DNA of 51,662 bases from Clostridiaceae bacterium (GCA_902362725.1 CABIXM010000002.1:1-51662); one strand, 5' to 3'; positions 8,526-17,130 are shown, counted from the stretch's first letter. Made by a program: numbers and translations. Notes: a model not told the origin generated them from the sequence alone.

Positions 8526-9679
8526 ACATCCTGCCGCGGTCTCCGGGGCGGCTTGGGTCCCGGAAACTGATAGAAATAGGTTTTTAACATGCCATTATAG
8601 ATCTTGCGGTTCTTCGCCGCCTTACAGCCCAGATACCGCTCTGCGTCCTCGTAACTGGTGATCAGGTACATGGACCAGTCATCCAGACGGTTATAGGCCT
8701 CGCCAATCTCCCGGTACAGAGCCGGCAGGGCTTCTTTTTCTTCCAGGCGCTCGCCGTAGGGCGGATTTGTGATGACAAAGCCGTATTTTTTCGGATGGCG
8801 GAGCTCAGAGACCGGCCGCGCCTGAAAATGAATCAGGTGATCGACGCCCGCTTCTCTTGCATTTTCCCGGGCCGCCTTTACCATGTCCGGGTCGATATCG
8901 TAGCCCTGGATGTCGGTTTCGATGTCGTCCTGGATGAGGTCGTTCGCTTCTTCCACCGCGTTATACCAGAGCTTCCTCGGGATCATGTTTTTCCAGTCCT
9001 CAGCCACGAATTCCCGGTTCATGCCCGGGGCGATGTTGGCCGCCATCATGGCCGCCTCGATGGGAAATGTGCCGCAGCCGCAGAACGGATCTACAAGAAT
9101 GCGGTCGCCTTTCCAGGGTGTCAGCATAATCAGGGCTGCCGCCAGGGTCTCGGTGATGGGCGCTTTGCTGGTTAGTCTTCTATAACCGCGCTTATGTAAG
9201 GAGACGCCGGAGGTATCCAGGCCTACCACGGCCTCATCCTTTAAAAAGGTGATGCGGATGGGGTAGGAGGCTCCGTCCTCGCTGAACCATTCCATCTTGT
9301 ATCTGGTCTTCAGGCGCTCCACCATGGCTTTTTTGACGATGGACTGGATGTCTGACGGGCTGAACAGCTTGCTTTTTACGGACGTGGCTTTTGTGACCCA
9401 GAATTTGCCGTCCGCCGGGATGTAGTTTTCCCAGGGAATGGCTTTGATGCCCTCGAAGAGCTCGTCGAAGGTCTCTGCCTTGAAGCGTCCCACCTGAAGC
9501 ATGACGCGCTCCGCGGTCCGAAGGAAGATGTTGGCGCGGCACAGGGCGTCCATGTCGCCGATGAAGGTGACGCGGCCGTCCTCGACCAGGCTTACGTCAT
9601 ACCCCAGGTCCTGTATTTCCCGTTTCAATACCGCCTCCAGGCCGAAGTGGCAGGGGGCAAGGAATTCATATGTTTCCAT
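8522..9679 (-). CDS. THUMP-domain class I RNA methyltransferase (RlmL/YpsC-like)
   Basis: A 385-residue protein with an N-terminal THUMP-like RNA-binding region (about 45-165) and a Rossmann methyltransferase domain. The SAM site is in VDPFCGCGTFPIEAA and the catalytic motif IV in ITNPPYGERL, which indicates N2-guanine methylation of RNA. It matches the single-domain Firmicute relatives of the N-terminal half of E. coli RlmL, likely acting on 23S rRNA. It is the first gene of the operon methyltransferase-protease-pyrophosphatase-phosphodiesterase. The start ATG is at 9679, with only a weak upstream ribosome binding site. Confidence 0.9.
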   Translation of the reverse strand: METYEFLAPCHFGLEAVLKREIQDLGYDVSLVEDGRVTFIGDMDALCRANIFLRTAERVMLQVGRFKAETFDELFEGIKAIPWENYIPADGKFWVTKATSVKSKLFSPSDIQSIVKKAMVERLKTRYKMEWFSEDGASYPIRITFLKDEAVVGLDTSGVSLHKRGYRRLTSKAPITETLAAALIMLTPWKGDRILVDPFCGCGTFPIEAAMMAANIAPGMNREFVAEDWKNMIPRKLWYNAVEEANDLIQDDIETDIQGYDIDPDMVKAARENAREAGVDHLIHFQARPVSELRHPKKYGFVITNPPYGERLEEKEALPALYREIGEAYNRLDDWSMYLITSYEDAERYLGCKAAKNRKIYNGMLKTYFYQFPGPKPPRRPRQDV

Positions 9680-9721
9680 TTATCTTTATTTCTCCATTTT
9701 CTTACTTTTTTGCATTTAGTT

Positions 9722-9764
9722 TGACGGCAGACGCTTCTGATTGTTTGCTCCTGCGCCTGCCGTC
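9722..9764. terminator. hairpin between the rhodanese and methyltransferase genes
   Basis: GACGGCAG pairs with CTGCCGTC over a long loop with additional inner pairing (CGC/GCG). It lies downstream of the rhodanese gene on the minus strand but lacks a T tract, so it may be a processing or weak termination structure. Confidence 0.35.
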
Positions 9765-9840
9765 ATCCACTTATAGTTTATCTTAATATGCCCTTTCCCC
9801 GCTGTCAATGATTTTTCTGCGCCATGCCGGGGCTGAATCT

Positions 9841-10146
9841 CTAATAATGTTCCAGGTTCCGGCCTTTGTAGGACTGGATGCCGCCCACCAGGGTCCAGAC
9901 CCGGTAGCCTGCTTCGGCCAGCTCCCGGGCAGCTTTCATACTGGTGCTGCCGCGCTCGCAGTAGAGGATCAGGGTTTTGTGGCGGAGCAGGCGGACGCGC
10001 TCCTGCAGATCCTCATAGGGGATGCAGACGGCGCCTTTGATGTGCTGGCGGCGGAAGTCCCGCGGCGTGCGGATATCTATGAGGATATAGTCGGGTTTAA
10101 ATAAGTAACTGTCTATTTCCCTGGGGGAGATGGTGCCAAAATTCAT
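9841..10146 (-). CDS. rhodanese-like single-domain protein
   Basis: A 101-residue single rhodanese domain. DYILIDIRTPRDFRRQHIKGAVCIPY is the conserved first half and LYCERGSTS carries the catalytic-loop Cys63, followed by AARELAEAGYRVWTLVGGIQSY. Single-domain rhodaneses transfer or carry persulfide sulfur; the acceptor is unknown here. It is separated from the upstream methyltransferase promoter region and is followed on the chromosome by the 97-bp two-hairpin repeat at its 5' side. Confidence 0.92.
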   Translation of the reverse strand: MNFGTISPREIDSYLFKPDYILIDIRTPRDFRRQHIKGAVCIPYEDLQERVRLLRHKTLILYCERGSTSMKAARELAEAGYRVWTLVGGIQSYKGRNLEHY

Positions 10147-10213
10147 GGGATCACCTTTTGGATAGAAGGGTATACTTTATAGATATGCGGAAGGCAAAGG
10201 GATTGTGAAGAAT

Positions 10214-10310
10214 GGACGAAACTCCCGGGGGAAAATTTTCTTCCCCGGGAGTTTCTGACTTTGGCTCCGCATAAAATCGCCCGGCTCTGCGGATCAGAGC
10301 CGGGCGATTC
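10214..10310. repeat. 97-bp two-hairpin intergenic repeat, copy A
   Basis: The unit contains hairpin 1 (AAACTCCCGGGG...CCCCGGGAGTTT) and hairpin 2 (AATCGCCCGGCTCT...AGAGCCGGGCGATT), separated by a constant linker CTGACTTTGGCTCCGCATAA. Copy B at 16266-16362 matches at 94 of 97 positions. Both copies lie in intergenic gaps. Copy A lies just below the 3' end of the HAD gene, where it may also serve as a terminator. Confidence 0.9.
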
Positions 10311-10320
10311 AGATGACACG

Positions 10321-11091
10321 TTAATTTATGGACAGATAGGTCAGGCAGGCAGCTACGTCTGCAAATGTACGGGATATCGGGATTTCCTGCCGGATAGCCG
10401 GGTTGGCAGCCTGCAGCGTGCAGCCCTGATAGCGGCGGAGCATTCCCAGATCGTTATGGGCGTCGCCAATGGCGGCAATTTGACCCTGGAAGCTGATGGC
10501 TTTGGCCAGGATAGCGATGCCTTCGGCTTTGCCCAGACCCCGGCTTACGATGTCGGCGTTGTTTTCGTTGACAAAAGCCTCTGCGCCTGGGTAGCGGGCG
10601 TTGATGGCCTCGGCTGCTTTGCAAGTTTCCTCATTATTAGAAAAACGCACATGGACTTGCAGGACTTCCCGACAGGCTTTCCGGAAGTCTTCCTGTGTGA
10701 TGGTCTCGTGGATACCGTTGTACATGATGAGATCTTCCTCCGGGTCGGTTCCTGTGATGACCTGTTTTCGGAAGCTTTTGCAGGTGACGTCTACCGGCAT
10801 TCCATATTGTTCCAGCAGATAATCGGTTATCTGCAGTACCTCGACCGTATCCATTATTTTCTCATACAGGAGTCGGCCGTCCCAGCTTACGATACGCGCG
10901 CCATTATTGCAGATCAAATAGTCAGCCTCGGCTTCCCATTCTTCCAGTTTTTCCCTGAGAATGCTTTCTTCCCGTCCTGTAGCTATGACGAACAGGTTGC
11001 CCTGCTGCCGCCAGTTTTCCACTGCACGGGTGTTGGCCTCTGTAATTTCGCAGTTTACATAGAAGGTCCGATCGAAGTCGGACGCCAGCAT
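10321..11091 (-). CDS. HAD-superfamily (Cof-type, class IIB) phosphatase
   Basis: About 256 residues from MLASDFDRTFY, which contains the nucleophile motif DxDxT at the very N-terminus as in Cof-type sugar phosphatases. Other motifs are VIATGRE (motif II) and the C-terminal IAAIGDAHNDLGMLR (motif IV with the metal-binding acidic pair). The start at 11091 was preferred because it lies directly after the PTS EIIA stop (TAA-A-ATG) and keeps motif I at the usual position; an earlier ATG at 11124 would overlap EIIA. Being the last gene of the PTS operon, it probably dephosphorylates a sugar phosphate from that pathway. Confidence 0.88.
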   Translation of the reverse strand: MLASDFDRTFYVNCEITEANTRAVENWRQQGNLFVIATGREESILREKLEEWEAEADYLICNNGARIVSWDGRLLYEKIMDTVEVLQITDYLLEQYGMPVDVTCKSFRKQVITGTDPEEDLIMYNGIHETITQEDFRKACREVLQVHVRFSNNEETCKAAEAINARYPGAEAFVNENNADIVSRGLGKAEGIAILAKAISFQGQIAAIGDAHNDLGMLRRYQGCTLQAANPAIRQEIPISRTFADVAACLTYLSIN

Positions 11092-11092
11092 T

Positions 11093-11560
11093 TTACCTGA
11101 TTTTGACAATGCCGTTTTCTCCATTCTGAACTGCGCCTGTTTTCTGCAGCTCTACTTTTTCTCCGCTTGTGAAGATGACCGGAGAGACTACGGATTTTCC
11201 CTGCGCTTTCAAATACTCTACGTCTACTTTTACCAGCAGGTCACCCTGTTTTACGGTATCTCCCTGCTTTACTTTTACGTCAAAGCCCTGTCCGTTCAGC
11301 GCTACGGTGTCCATGCCGATGTGTATCAGGATTTCTTTTCCGTCATCGGTGTTGATGCCATATGCATGTCCGGTAGGAAATGCGGTGGCAATGGTTCCGC
11401 TCACAGGCGCGGTTACCTCGGCTCCGGTCAGTTCGATCGCAAAGCCGTCTCCCATGATTTTTCCGGCGAATACCGGATCCGGACACTGCTCGATGGGGAG
11501 CAGAGTTCCGGTCATCGGTGATACAAATTCTTCTTTTTTCTTACGGCTGAATAATCCCAT
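11093..11560 (-). CDS. PTS glucose-family EIIA protein
   Basis: A 155-residue EIIA of the Glc family. Phosphorylation motif HIGMDTVALNG gives His80 as the acceptor, and GHAYGI supplies the partner His65. The protein passes the phosphate from HPr to the EIIB domain of the adjacent permease. It starts inside the end of the lyase gene (20-bp overlap) and is followed immediately by the HAD gene, so the cluster is a single operon. A free-standing EIIA complements the EIICB protein upstream, which lacks its own EIIA domain. Confidence 0.95.
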   Translation of the reverse strand: MGLFSRKKKEEFVSPMTGTLLPIEQCPDPVFAGKIMGDGFAIELTGAEVTAPVSGTIATAFPTGHAYGINTDDGKEILIHIGMDTVALNGQGFDVKVKQGDTVKQGDLLVKVDVEYLKAQGKSVVSPVIFTSGEKVELQKTGAVQNGENGIVKIR

Positions 11561-12926
11561 TTTTCTGGTTCTCCTTTGCCTTTTGGGCGCGTTCTTTTGC
11601 TTCTTTTGCCATACGGCGGGCCAGAAAGGCAGACAGTCCCGTGTAGTTCTCAGGTTTTATCATTTCTTCCAGTTCCTGATCGGTGAAGTTGTCGGATAAT
11701 ACCGGATCTTCTTTCAGTACGGTCAGGTAATCTTTGCCGTCCAGCTCTGCCAGCATCGCTTTATCATATAATAACTCATGGGCGCGATCCTTGCCAAGCT
11801 TTTCCGCTATTTTCATCATGACGCATTCACTGTTGTCGAGACCCTTATTTAACAGGGCGTTCTGATACATGCGCTCTTTATTCACATGCAGGGTGGCGGT
11901 CAGCTCCTCCGCGCGCATCAGGACTTCTGTCGTCAGTTCCAATGCTTCCTCCAGCATACCGTCATACAGCATGTAGGCGCTGGAATCTCCCTCAAACATC
12001 CGGACGCCGGTAAAAAGTCCGGTGGATACCAGGGAATAGAGCTTCTGTGAGTTGGCTATGATGCCCTTCGCCAGCTTCGGATTGATTTTCTGGGGCATGG
12101 TGGAGCTTCCCACTGTACCCTTCTGAAAAGCCTCGCTGACCTCCCCGAATTCTTCCAGTCCCGTGTAGTAAACTTCCTCCGCTATTTTGTGAAGGGCGTT
12201 ACATAAAAGCGCCAGGTTCATGATGTATTCTTCTTTGTGACTGAAGATATTGCGGGAGGGAACCGGCATACTGTACATACCCAGCTTCTTGGCAAAGCGC
12301 TGCTGCACCCGCCAGCCGGTCTCGCCGGTGGCGTTGAAGGCGCCTACCGCGCCTCCTGCCATGGCCTGGAATACCCGTTTTTCACATTCCTGCAGGCGCT
12401 CCTGTGCGTTCAGGAGCTCGCTGATCCAGACAGATACTTTATAACCGTAGGTAATCGGAATGGCATGACGACCATGGGTACGCCCCGGCATCACCGTCTC
12501 CGCATGAGCCTCAGCCAGATCGCCCAGGTGTTCCAGGATATCCGCCACATAGGACTGGAATATCCGATGGATTTTATAGGTGACATAGAGCTGCCCGGTC
12601 TGCTGGATATTCTGGGTGGTCACGCCGTAATGGACGTATTTTCCACCCTCCTCGCTGCAGGCCTTTACCAGCACCTTTACAAATGGTACAAAGCCATGGC
12701 CTACCTTTGCCTGAATGCGATCCATTTCTTCCAGATCGATTCGCTCCAGTTTCGCATTTTCTATGATATTGTCTGCTGCGCTGCGAGGAATAAAGCCTTC
12801 CTCTGCCTGCGCGTCAGCCAGCGCAGCCTCCGCAAGGAGCCAGGATTCTATCTTTGCTTCCTTTGTAAGTAGCTTCTTGATTCCTCTGTCATTTCCTTTG
12901 CTCTTTGAATCATATAATGCTCTCAT
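11541..12926 (-). CDS. fumarase/adenylosuccinate-lyase superfamily enzyme in a PTS operon
   Basis: A 461-residue protein with the three conserved regions of the aspartase/fumarase superfamily: HYGVTTQNI (99-107), GRTHGRHAIPITYG (148-161) and the signature GSSTMPQKINP (273-283), whose serine is the catalytic base. The closest type is adenylosuccinate lyase or 3-carboxymuconate cycloisomerase. A housekeeping purB is not expected between EIICB and EIIA, so the likely role is elimination of fumarate from, or addition to, a substrate entering through the PTS. It lies 6 bp downstream of the EIICB gene and overlaps EIIA. The substrate is not known. Confidence 0.85.
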   Translation of the reverse strand: MRALYDSKSKGNDRGIKKLLTKEAKIESWLLAEAALADAQAEEGFIPRSAADNIIENAKLERIDLEEMDRIQAKVGHGFVPFVKVLVKACSEEGGKYVHYGVTTQNIQQTGQLYVTYKIHRIFQSYVADILEHLGDLAEAHAETVMPGRTHGRHAIPITYGYKVSVWISELLNAQERLQECEKRVFQAMAGGAVGAFNATGETGWRVQQRFAKKLGMYSMPVPSRNIFSHKEEYIMNLALLCNALHKIAEEVYYTGLEEFGEVSEAFQKGTVGSSTMPQKINPKLAKGIIANSQKLYSLVSTGLFTGVRMFEGDSSAYMLYDGMLEEALELTTEVLMRAEELTATLHVNKERMYQNALLNKGLDNSECVMMKIAEKLGKDRAHELLYDKAMLAELDGKDYLTVLKEDPVLSDNFTDQELEEMIKPENYTGLSAFLARRMAKEAKERAQKAKENQKNGIIQP

Positions 12927-12932
12927 TTTTTC

Positions 12933-14510
12933 TTATCCCTTCAGCAATTTATCAACGGCATTTCTTACAAATTCCACATGCGGTCCGAATACCACGTGAA
13001 TATGATTCTTGGACGGGAAAAAGATACCTGCGCAGCCGGAATCACGAAGACCTGTCTGATTGACCTGCTCCGGATCCTTCAAATCGATACGAAGTCGGGA
13101 TACACAGTTTTCCACATGTACAATATTCTCCGGGCCGCCCAGATTCTCGACTACGATGCGGGCGATTTCCGGCCAGTTCTTATCCTTCAGCAGTGTGCTT
13201 GCGGACTCCTCAATCTCAAAGGATTCCCGTCCCGGCGTCTCCAGGTTCCATTTTCTGATGAAGAATTTAAATACGAAATAAAATACTACAAAGTTTACAA
13301 TACCAAGCAGAATCAGGTTCAGCCAGTGAGTATTCTCATACATCAGACCGAAGATTCCAAAATCGAAGATTGTTCCGCGGATGTATCCGATGCTGATATG
13401 CAGGAACTGATAAGGAATGGTCATCAGACCGCACAGTACGCAGTATACCGCGAAAAGCTGCGGAGAAATGAACAGGAATGAGAACTCCAGCGGCTCTGTA
13501 ATATTTCCAAGGAAAGCAGTCAGTACACAGGTCATGATGACGCCCTTGCACATCTTGCGGTTCTTCAGGTATGAAGTATGGTACATCGCCAGACCAATGG
13601 CCGGGATACGGAACAGTGTAGTCAGCATCTGAGAACCTCCCAGGTAGCTGGTCAGCTTCGGCATCAGTTCTGCCCAGTAGGGACTGTCCGGACCCAGATT
13701 AAATAAAATCTCATTGACTGCCGGAAGGATACCTACATACTCTGTACCATTGATAAGATAAGTTCCGCCTGCCTCTGTAAAGCGGACAACCGCTGCCAGT
13801 ACATGGTGCAGTCCGAAGGGAATCAGCGCCCTGTGCAGCATATAGTAAATACCGCTTCCGATGTAGTTGGTGGTAAAGATAAAGGAAATGCTGATCAGGA
13901 AGCTGATTAACAGGTTCCATATAATCGGCAGCACCAGGCCAATCGGGATCATACATACAAACGTAATAATCGGAATGGATTTCTTTCCTCCAAAGAACGC
14001 GAAGGCCAGCGGCAACTCCAGATTGTAAAACTTATCTGCTACCTTGGCAGCCACCAGACCGGAAATCAATCCGCTCAGAGCCTCAGTCTTCAGTGTCTGT
14101 ACGCCCAGCACCATACCCTGGCCTACCTGCGCCATGGTGTCGGCGTCTGCCAGCGTACCCGTATTTTTCAGGAATACATTCATGACCGTATTCAGCGTCA
14201 GATATCCGACGACAGATGCGAATACAGCGATTCCCTTTTCTTTCTTTGCCATTCCCTGCGCTACGCCCATGGCAAACAGAATCGGAATATTGTTGAAAAT
14301 AATACTGGTAATATCCTTCGCTCCACTGATAATCAGTTTCAATACGGCTGCGTCCAGAATCGGAAATTTCTCAATCATGTAGCTCTGCCCCAAAGCGCTG
14401 CAGATACCCATAACCATACCAATCGGTGCTAAAAGTGCAATCGGAAGCAGCAGTGAACGTCCAAAGGTCTGGATTCCGTCTTTAAAGCTTCCCGCTTTTT
14501 TCTTGCTCAT
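12933..14510 (-). CDS. PTS glucose/maltose-type EIICB permease
   Basis: About 525 residues. The first 410 form the membrane EIIC domain with about ten hydrophobic segments and the conserved GNITEPLEFSFLF substrate-site loop. The C-terminal EIIB domain carries the phosphorylated cysteine in ENCVSRLRIDL (about residue 470). The protein imports a hexose-type sugar with concomitant phosphorylation. Of two adjacent ATGs, the second (14510) has better spacing to AGGAGGG. It is the first gene of the operon and is divergent from the PRD-type regulator; the order EIICB-lyase-EIIA-HAD suggests a specialised sugar or sugar conjugate. Confidence 0.92.
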   Translation of the reverse strand: MSKKKAGSFKDGIQTFGRSLLLPIALLAPIGMVMGICSALGQSYMIEKFPILDAAVLKLIISGAKDITSIIFNNIPILFAMGVAQGMAKKEKGIAVFASVVGYLTLNTVMNVFLKNTGTLADADTMAQVGQGMVLGVQTLKTEALSGLISGLVAAKVADKFYNLELPLAFAFFGGKKSIPIITFVCMIPIGLVLPIIWNLLISFLISISFIFTTNYIGSGIYYMLHRALIPFGLHHVLAAVVRFTEAGGTYLINGTEYVGILPAVNEILFNLGPDSPYWAELMPKLTSYLGGSQMLTTLFRIPAIGLAMYHTSYLKNRKMCKGVIMTCVLTAFLGNITEPLEFSFLFISPQLFAVYCVLCGLMTIPYQFLHISIGYIRGTIFDFGIFGLMYENTHWLNLILLGIVNFVVFYFVFKFFIRKWNLETPGRESFEIEESASTLLKDKNWPEIARIVVENLGGPENIVHVENCVSRLRIDLKDPEQVNQTGLRDSGCAGIFFPSKNHIHVVFGPHVEFVRNAVDKLLKG

Positions 14511-14583
14511 CATAACCCTCCTGAATTCTTAACAATTACTCATCCTCTTATTTTTCTGCATCCTTTGGCCAAAGATTAATTAT

Positions 14584-14612
14584 ACTATAGCCCTTGTGCG
14601 TTTTCTCTTCAA
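14584..14612 (-). promoter_or_regulatory. promoter of the PTS operon
   Basis: On the minus strand TTGAAG is followed after 17 bp by TATAGT. The transcript would run into the EIICB gene about 65 bp further on. Confidence 0.65.
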
Positions 14613-14631
14613 GGTCACCTTTCGACCTGAA
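14608..14631. promoter_or_regulatory. candidate operator in the divergent PTS/regulator region
   Basis: An inverted repeat, TTCAAGGTC...GACCTGAA, overlaps the -35 of the PTS promoter. It sits between the two divergent promoters, the expected place for binding by the neighbouring regulator. Confidence 0.5.
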
Positions 14632-14645
14632 AAAATTACAAAATA

Positions 14646-14675
14646 TGACCCTTAAACCGAAAGATCTGCTATAAT
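14646..14675 (+). promoter_or_regulatory. promoter of the PRD-type regulator gene
   Basis: TGACCC, 18-bp spacer and TATAAT, the latter with an upstream TG giving an extended -10 (TGCTATAAT). The regulator ATG lies about 25 bp downstream. Confidence 0.6.
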
Positions 14676-14699
14676 ACGGCTATACGGGGGAAATGAACT

Positions 14700-16256
14700 A
14701 TGAGTATTCATTCTTACGATTTACAGACCTGCGCTTTTATCCAGGAAAAGCAGACGCTGTCTCTGGAAAAATGCAGCCGGCTTTCAGGCAAAAGTATTGC
14801 GTCCGTGAAGCGGAGCATCGCTGCGGTCAATGAATATCTGGCGCCTGCACAACAGATTCTCATCAGCAACAATCAGGCTGTTTTTCAGATGACCTATCCG
14901 GAATATCTGGCATTTATTCAATCTCTGACCCTGGAGGATTATGTGCCCTCCCAGAATGAGCGTCTGGATATTATGGTTATCTATGCCTTTTTTAATCCGG
15001 CTTTAAATATGTCTCATTTATATGAGACGCTTCATTTCAGCCCTTCGACTAAGAAAAAAGATAGCCGCGCCCTGTCGGAATGGTTGAAAACGCAGAATCT
15101 CGGCACGGAAGTGGTTCCGAAAACCGGCGTTCGGATTGTGGGAGATGAACTGACCTTTCGTATCTGCGTCACCAGTATTCTGTCCCGCTATCTGGAGGTT
15201 GGACAGGATTTTCAACTCACCCGGCGTCTGGCCAATCATCCGCTGCAGACCATGATTGCTGAATATTTTCTGATTCAGGCTGACGCAGAGATCCAGACGG
15301 TACGAACTCAGTTAATGCAGCTTATTGAAACCTGCCATTTTCGAATTTCCTATGCGTCTGTGAAGTTCCTGTATATTTATCTGTCCTGCGCGTATTTCCG
15401 TCAGCATTTCGGGCATCCGCTGGAGACTTCCCGGGAGCTGCCCGTTCCAGTACAGGATTATCATCTTATGAAGCGCACTGCGGAAAATACCTTTGTCAAT
15501 CATCTGATTTCCTCCCTGGATTTCAGCACACGGGTCATGCCTCCGGTAAATGAGCACCTTTTTGCCATCACCAGGGAACTGGTACGGAAAGTCCAGAATA
15601 ATATCATTACCCGGATTTGTGACGACCGTTTTATTTATGAAGAGGTATATGCGTATCTCCATAAATCGCTGATACGAAATACCTATCATTTTTCTTTTTA
15701 TGATAATAAGCTGGAGGAAACAAAAGAGCAGTATCACCGGCTCTATGATATTCTAAGCAGCGCTATCTCTGACTATGAGGAAACTTATCAGACCCGGCTG
15801 AGTCATTTTCAGATTGCTTCTCTGACCCTGATTTTCCGGAAGTTTACCAATCGCAACAAGCTGGCCGGACGCAATCGGAAGAAGCTGGTGATCGTGACCA
15901 ATTCTTCGATTGAAAAGATTGATTTTTTCATGGAACGGATGAAGTTCCGGGTAGATGTGGAGCTTCTGGATGTGATCAATATCAATGAGTTGTATCTGCT
16001 GGAAAAGCTGGATTATGATTTTTTGATTGTATTTTCGAATCGTATCTCTACGATGCTGGATTCGCTGGGCTATTCCTGTGTGAAACTGCATTTTTATCTG
16101 ACGGAGGCGGATTTTGAATTGTTGAATCATCTGGGATTTTCTACCTCCAGACGGAAGCTGAAGATCGGGGCGTTTCTTGCGGAGATCCGGGGAATGGATG
16201 AGAGGAAAGCTACGGATTATCTGTTGGAGAGGTATTCGGATTTCTTTTTAGAGTAG
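14700..16256 (+). CDS. PRD-type (BglG/Mga-like) PTS-responsive transcriptional regulator
   Basis: A 518-residue protein with N-terminal winged-helix type DNA-binding segments (about 15-130). A middle helical region (about 180-370) resembles PTS regulation domains, and a C-terminal alpha/beta segment beginning KKLVIVTNSSIEKIDFFMERMKF resembles the EIIB-like domain of such regulators. Proteins of this design are phosphorylated by PTS components and switch the adjacent sugar operon. The divergent position next to EIICB and the shared inverted repeat support control of the PTS operon. The PRD histidines cannot be assigned with certainty, so Mga-like versus LicR/MtlR-like remains open. Confidence 0.78.
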   Translation: MSIHSYDLQTCAFIQEKQTLSLEKCSRLSGKSIASVKRSIAAVNEYLAPAQQILISNNQAVFQMTYPEYLAFIQSLTLEDYVPSQNERLDIMVIYAFFNPALNMSHLYETLHFSPSTKKKDSRALSEWLKTQNLGTEVVPKTGVRIVGDELTFRICVTSILSRYLEVGQDFQLTRRLANHPLQTMIAEYFLIQADAEIQTVRTQLMQLIETCHFRISYASVKFLYIYLSCAYFRQHFGHPLETSRELPVPVQDYHLMKRTAENTFVNHLISSLDFSTRVMPPVNEHLFAITRELVRKVQNNIITRICDDRFIYEEVYAYLHKSLIRNTYHFSFYDNKLEETKEQYHRLYDILSSAISDYEETYQTRLSHFQIASLTLIFRKFTNRNKLAGRNRKKLVIVTNSSIEKIDFFMERMKFRVDVELLDVININELYLLEKLDYDFLIVFSNRISTMLDSLGYSCVKLHFYLTEADFELLNHLGFSTSRRKLKIGAFLAEIRGMDERKATDYLLERYSDFFLE

Positions 16257-16265
16257 GGATAAGAC

Positions 16266-16362
16266 GGACGAAACTCCCGGGGAAAAATTTTCTTCCCCGG
16301 GAGTTTCTGACTTTGGCTCCGCATAAAATCGCCCGGATCTGCGGAGCAGAGCCGGGCGATTC
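16266..16362. repeat. 97-bp two-hairpin intergenic repeat, copy B
   Basis: Same length and orientation as copy A at 10214-10310, with three substitutions; one puts a mismatch in the left arm of hairpin 2. It lies immediately after the regulator stop codon and before the convergent small-protein gene, so it could act as a terminator for both. Confidence 0.9.
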
Positions 16363-16381
16363 GATTGTTTCGTAGTCGGAC

Positions 16382-16552
16382 TTAGTAGTTGCAGTCCTCG
16401 GACCCGCTCTTTGCGTTCTTGCTGCTCTTGGCGGAGCTTTTGGACTTTGCGCTGTTTTTACTGGTGGTGCTTTTTGCGGAGCTCTTGGCATTGTTCATGT
16501 CGGTATAGCTTTTGCTCTCGCTGTTGTTCATATTGTCGGTGTAGTTTGCCAT
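16382..16552 (-). CDS. 56-residue Ser/Lys/Ala/Asn-rich small protein
   Basis: The ORF begins MANYTDNMNNSES after AAGGAGGCAGAAACC, an excellent ribosome binding site at 8-nt spacing, and ends in GSEDCNY. The middle consists of imperfect SSAKS/TSKNSAKSKSS units, giving a highly basic low-complexity peptide with a single Cys near the C-terminus. No domain is recognised. The composition resembles coat or DNA-binding spore peptides, but that is only a suggestion. The gene faces copy B of the two-hairpin repeat at its 3' end and is upstream-adjacent to the HAAS-domain gene in the same orientation. Confidence 0.75.
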   Translation of the reverse strand: MANYTDNMNNSESKSYTDMNNAKSSAKSTTSKNSAKSKSSAKSSKNAKSGSEDCNY

Positions 16553-16638
16553 GGTTTCTGCCTCCTTGTGAAATGTGTTTCGTTTACACTTCTAGTATGG
16601 CAGAAGGGGCGTAAATTATTTTTCCAGTTTCTGGTTTT

Positions 16639-17130
16639 TTACCAGCCACCGAAAATCATCATGATCAGCCGCACCAGAAGCAGCACAATCGCTATCGGAA
16701 TCAAAACCGGCAGCACCAGGGACAGGATGCCTCCCACAATGGCACCAATCAGAACGAGAATCAGAATGATAACCACCGCCACCAGCAGCTTGCCGTACCA
16801 GGTATTGAAATTAAACCGCTTATACTTGATGTCAATGCCGCCGTCATCGTTAAACTCTGCATGGAAGCCCTTCTTAGCTTCCGGCTCTTCCTCATAGTAC
16901 GTATAGGTCGGGTCGCTTCCGTAGCCGTCGTTTCCCTGGGTATCGATGATGGTTCTGGCGATCAGCCTCGGATCCCCAAGCTCCTCCAGAACCTCCTTTT
17001 CGCTCTTCCCTGAAGCGATTTCCTGGGATATATAATTCTGGTAATAACGCACATTATCCTCTACCACGGCCGGCGATACTTCGCCGGTCAGCGCCGCGCG
17101 CAGTGTGCTCACAAATTCATTTCTGTCCAT
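16639..17130 (-). CDS. HAAS/DUF1700-type membrane protein
   Basis: A 163-residue protein. Residues 1-65 (MDRNEFVSTLRAALTGEVSP..VEDNVRYYQNYISQEIASGKSEKEVLEELGDPRLIARTII) are the alpha-helical HAAS signalling domain. A linker follows, then two adjacent hydrophobic segments from about 112 to 162. HAAS proteins often pair with PadR-type regulators and sense membrane or partner proteins; no PadR gene is adjacent here. The start is preceded by AGGTAACAG. Confidence 0.82.
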   Translation of the reverse strand: MDRNEFVSTLRAALTGEVSPAVVEDNVRYYQNYISQEIASGKSEKEVLEELGDPRLIARTIIDTQGNDGYGSDPTYTYYEEEPEAKKGFHAEFNDDGGIDIKYKRFNFNTWYGKLLVAVVIILILVLIGAIVGGILSLVLPVLIPIAIVLLLVRLIMMIFGGW

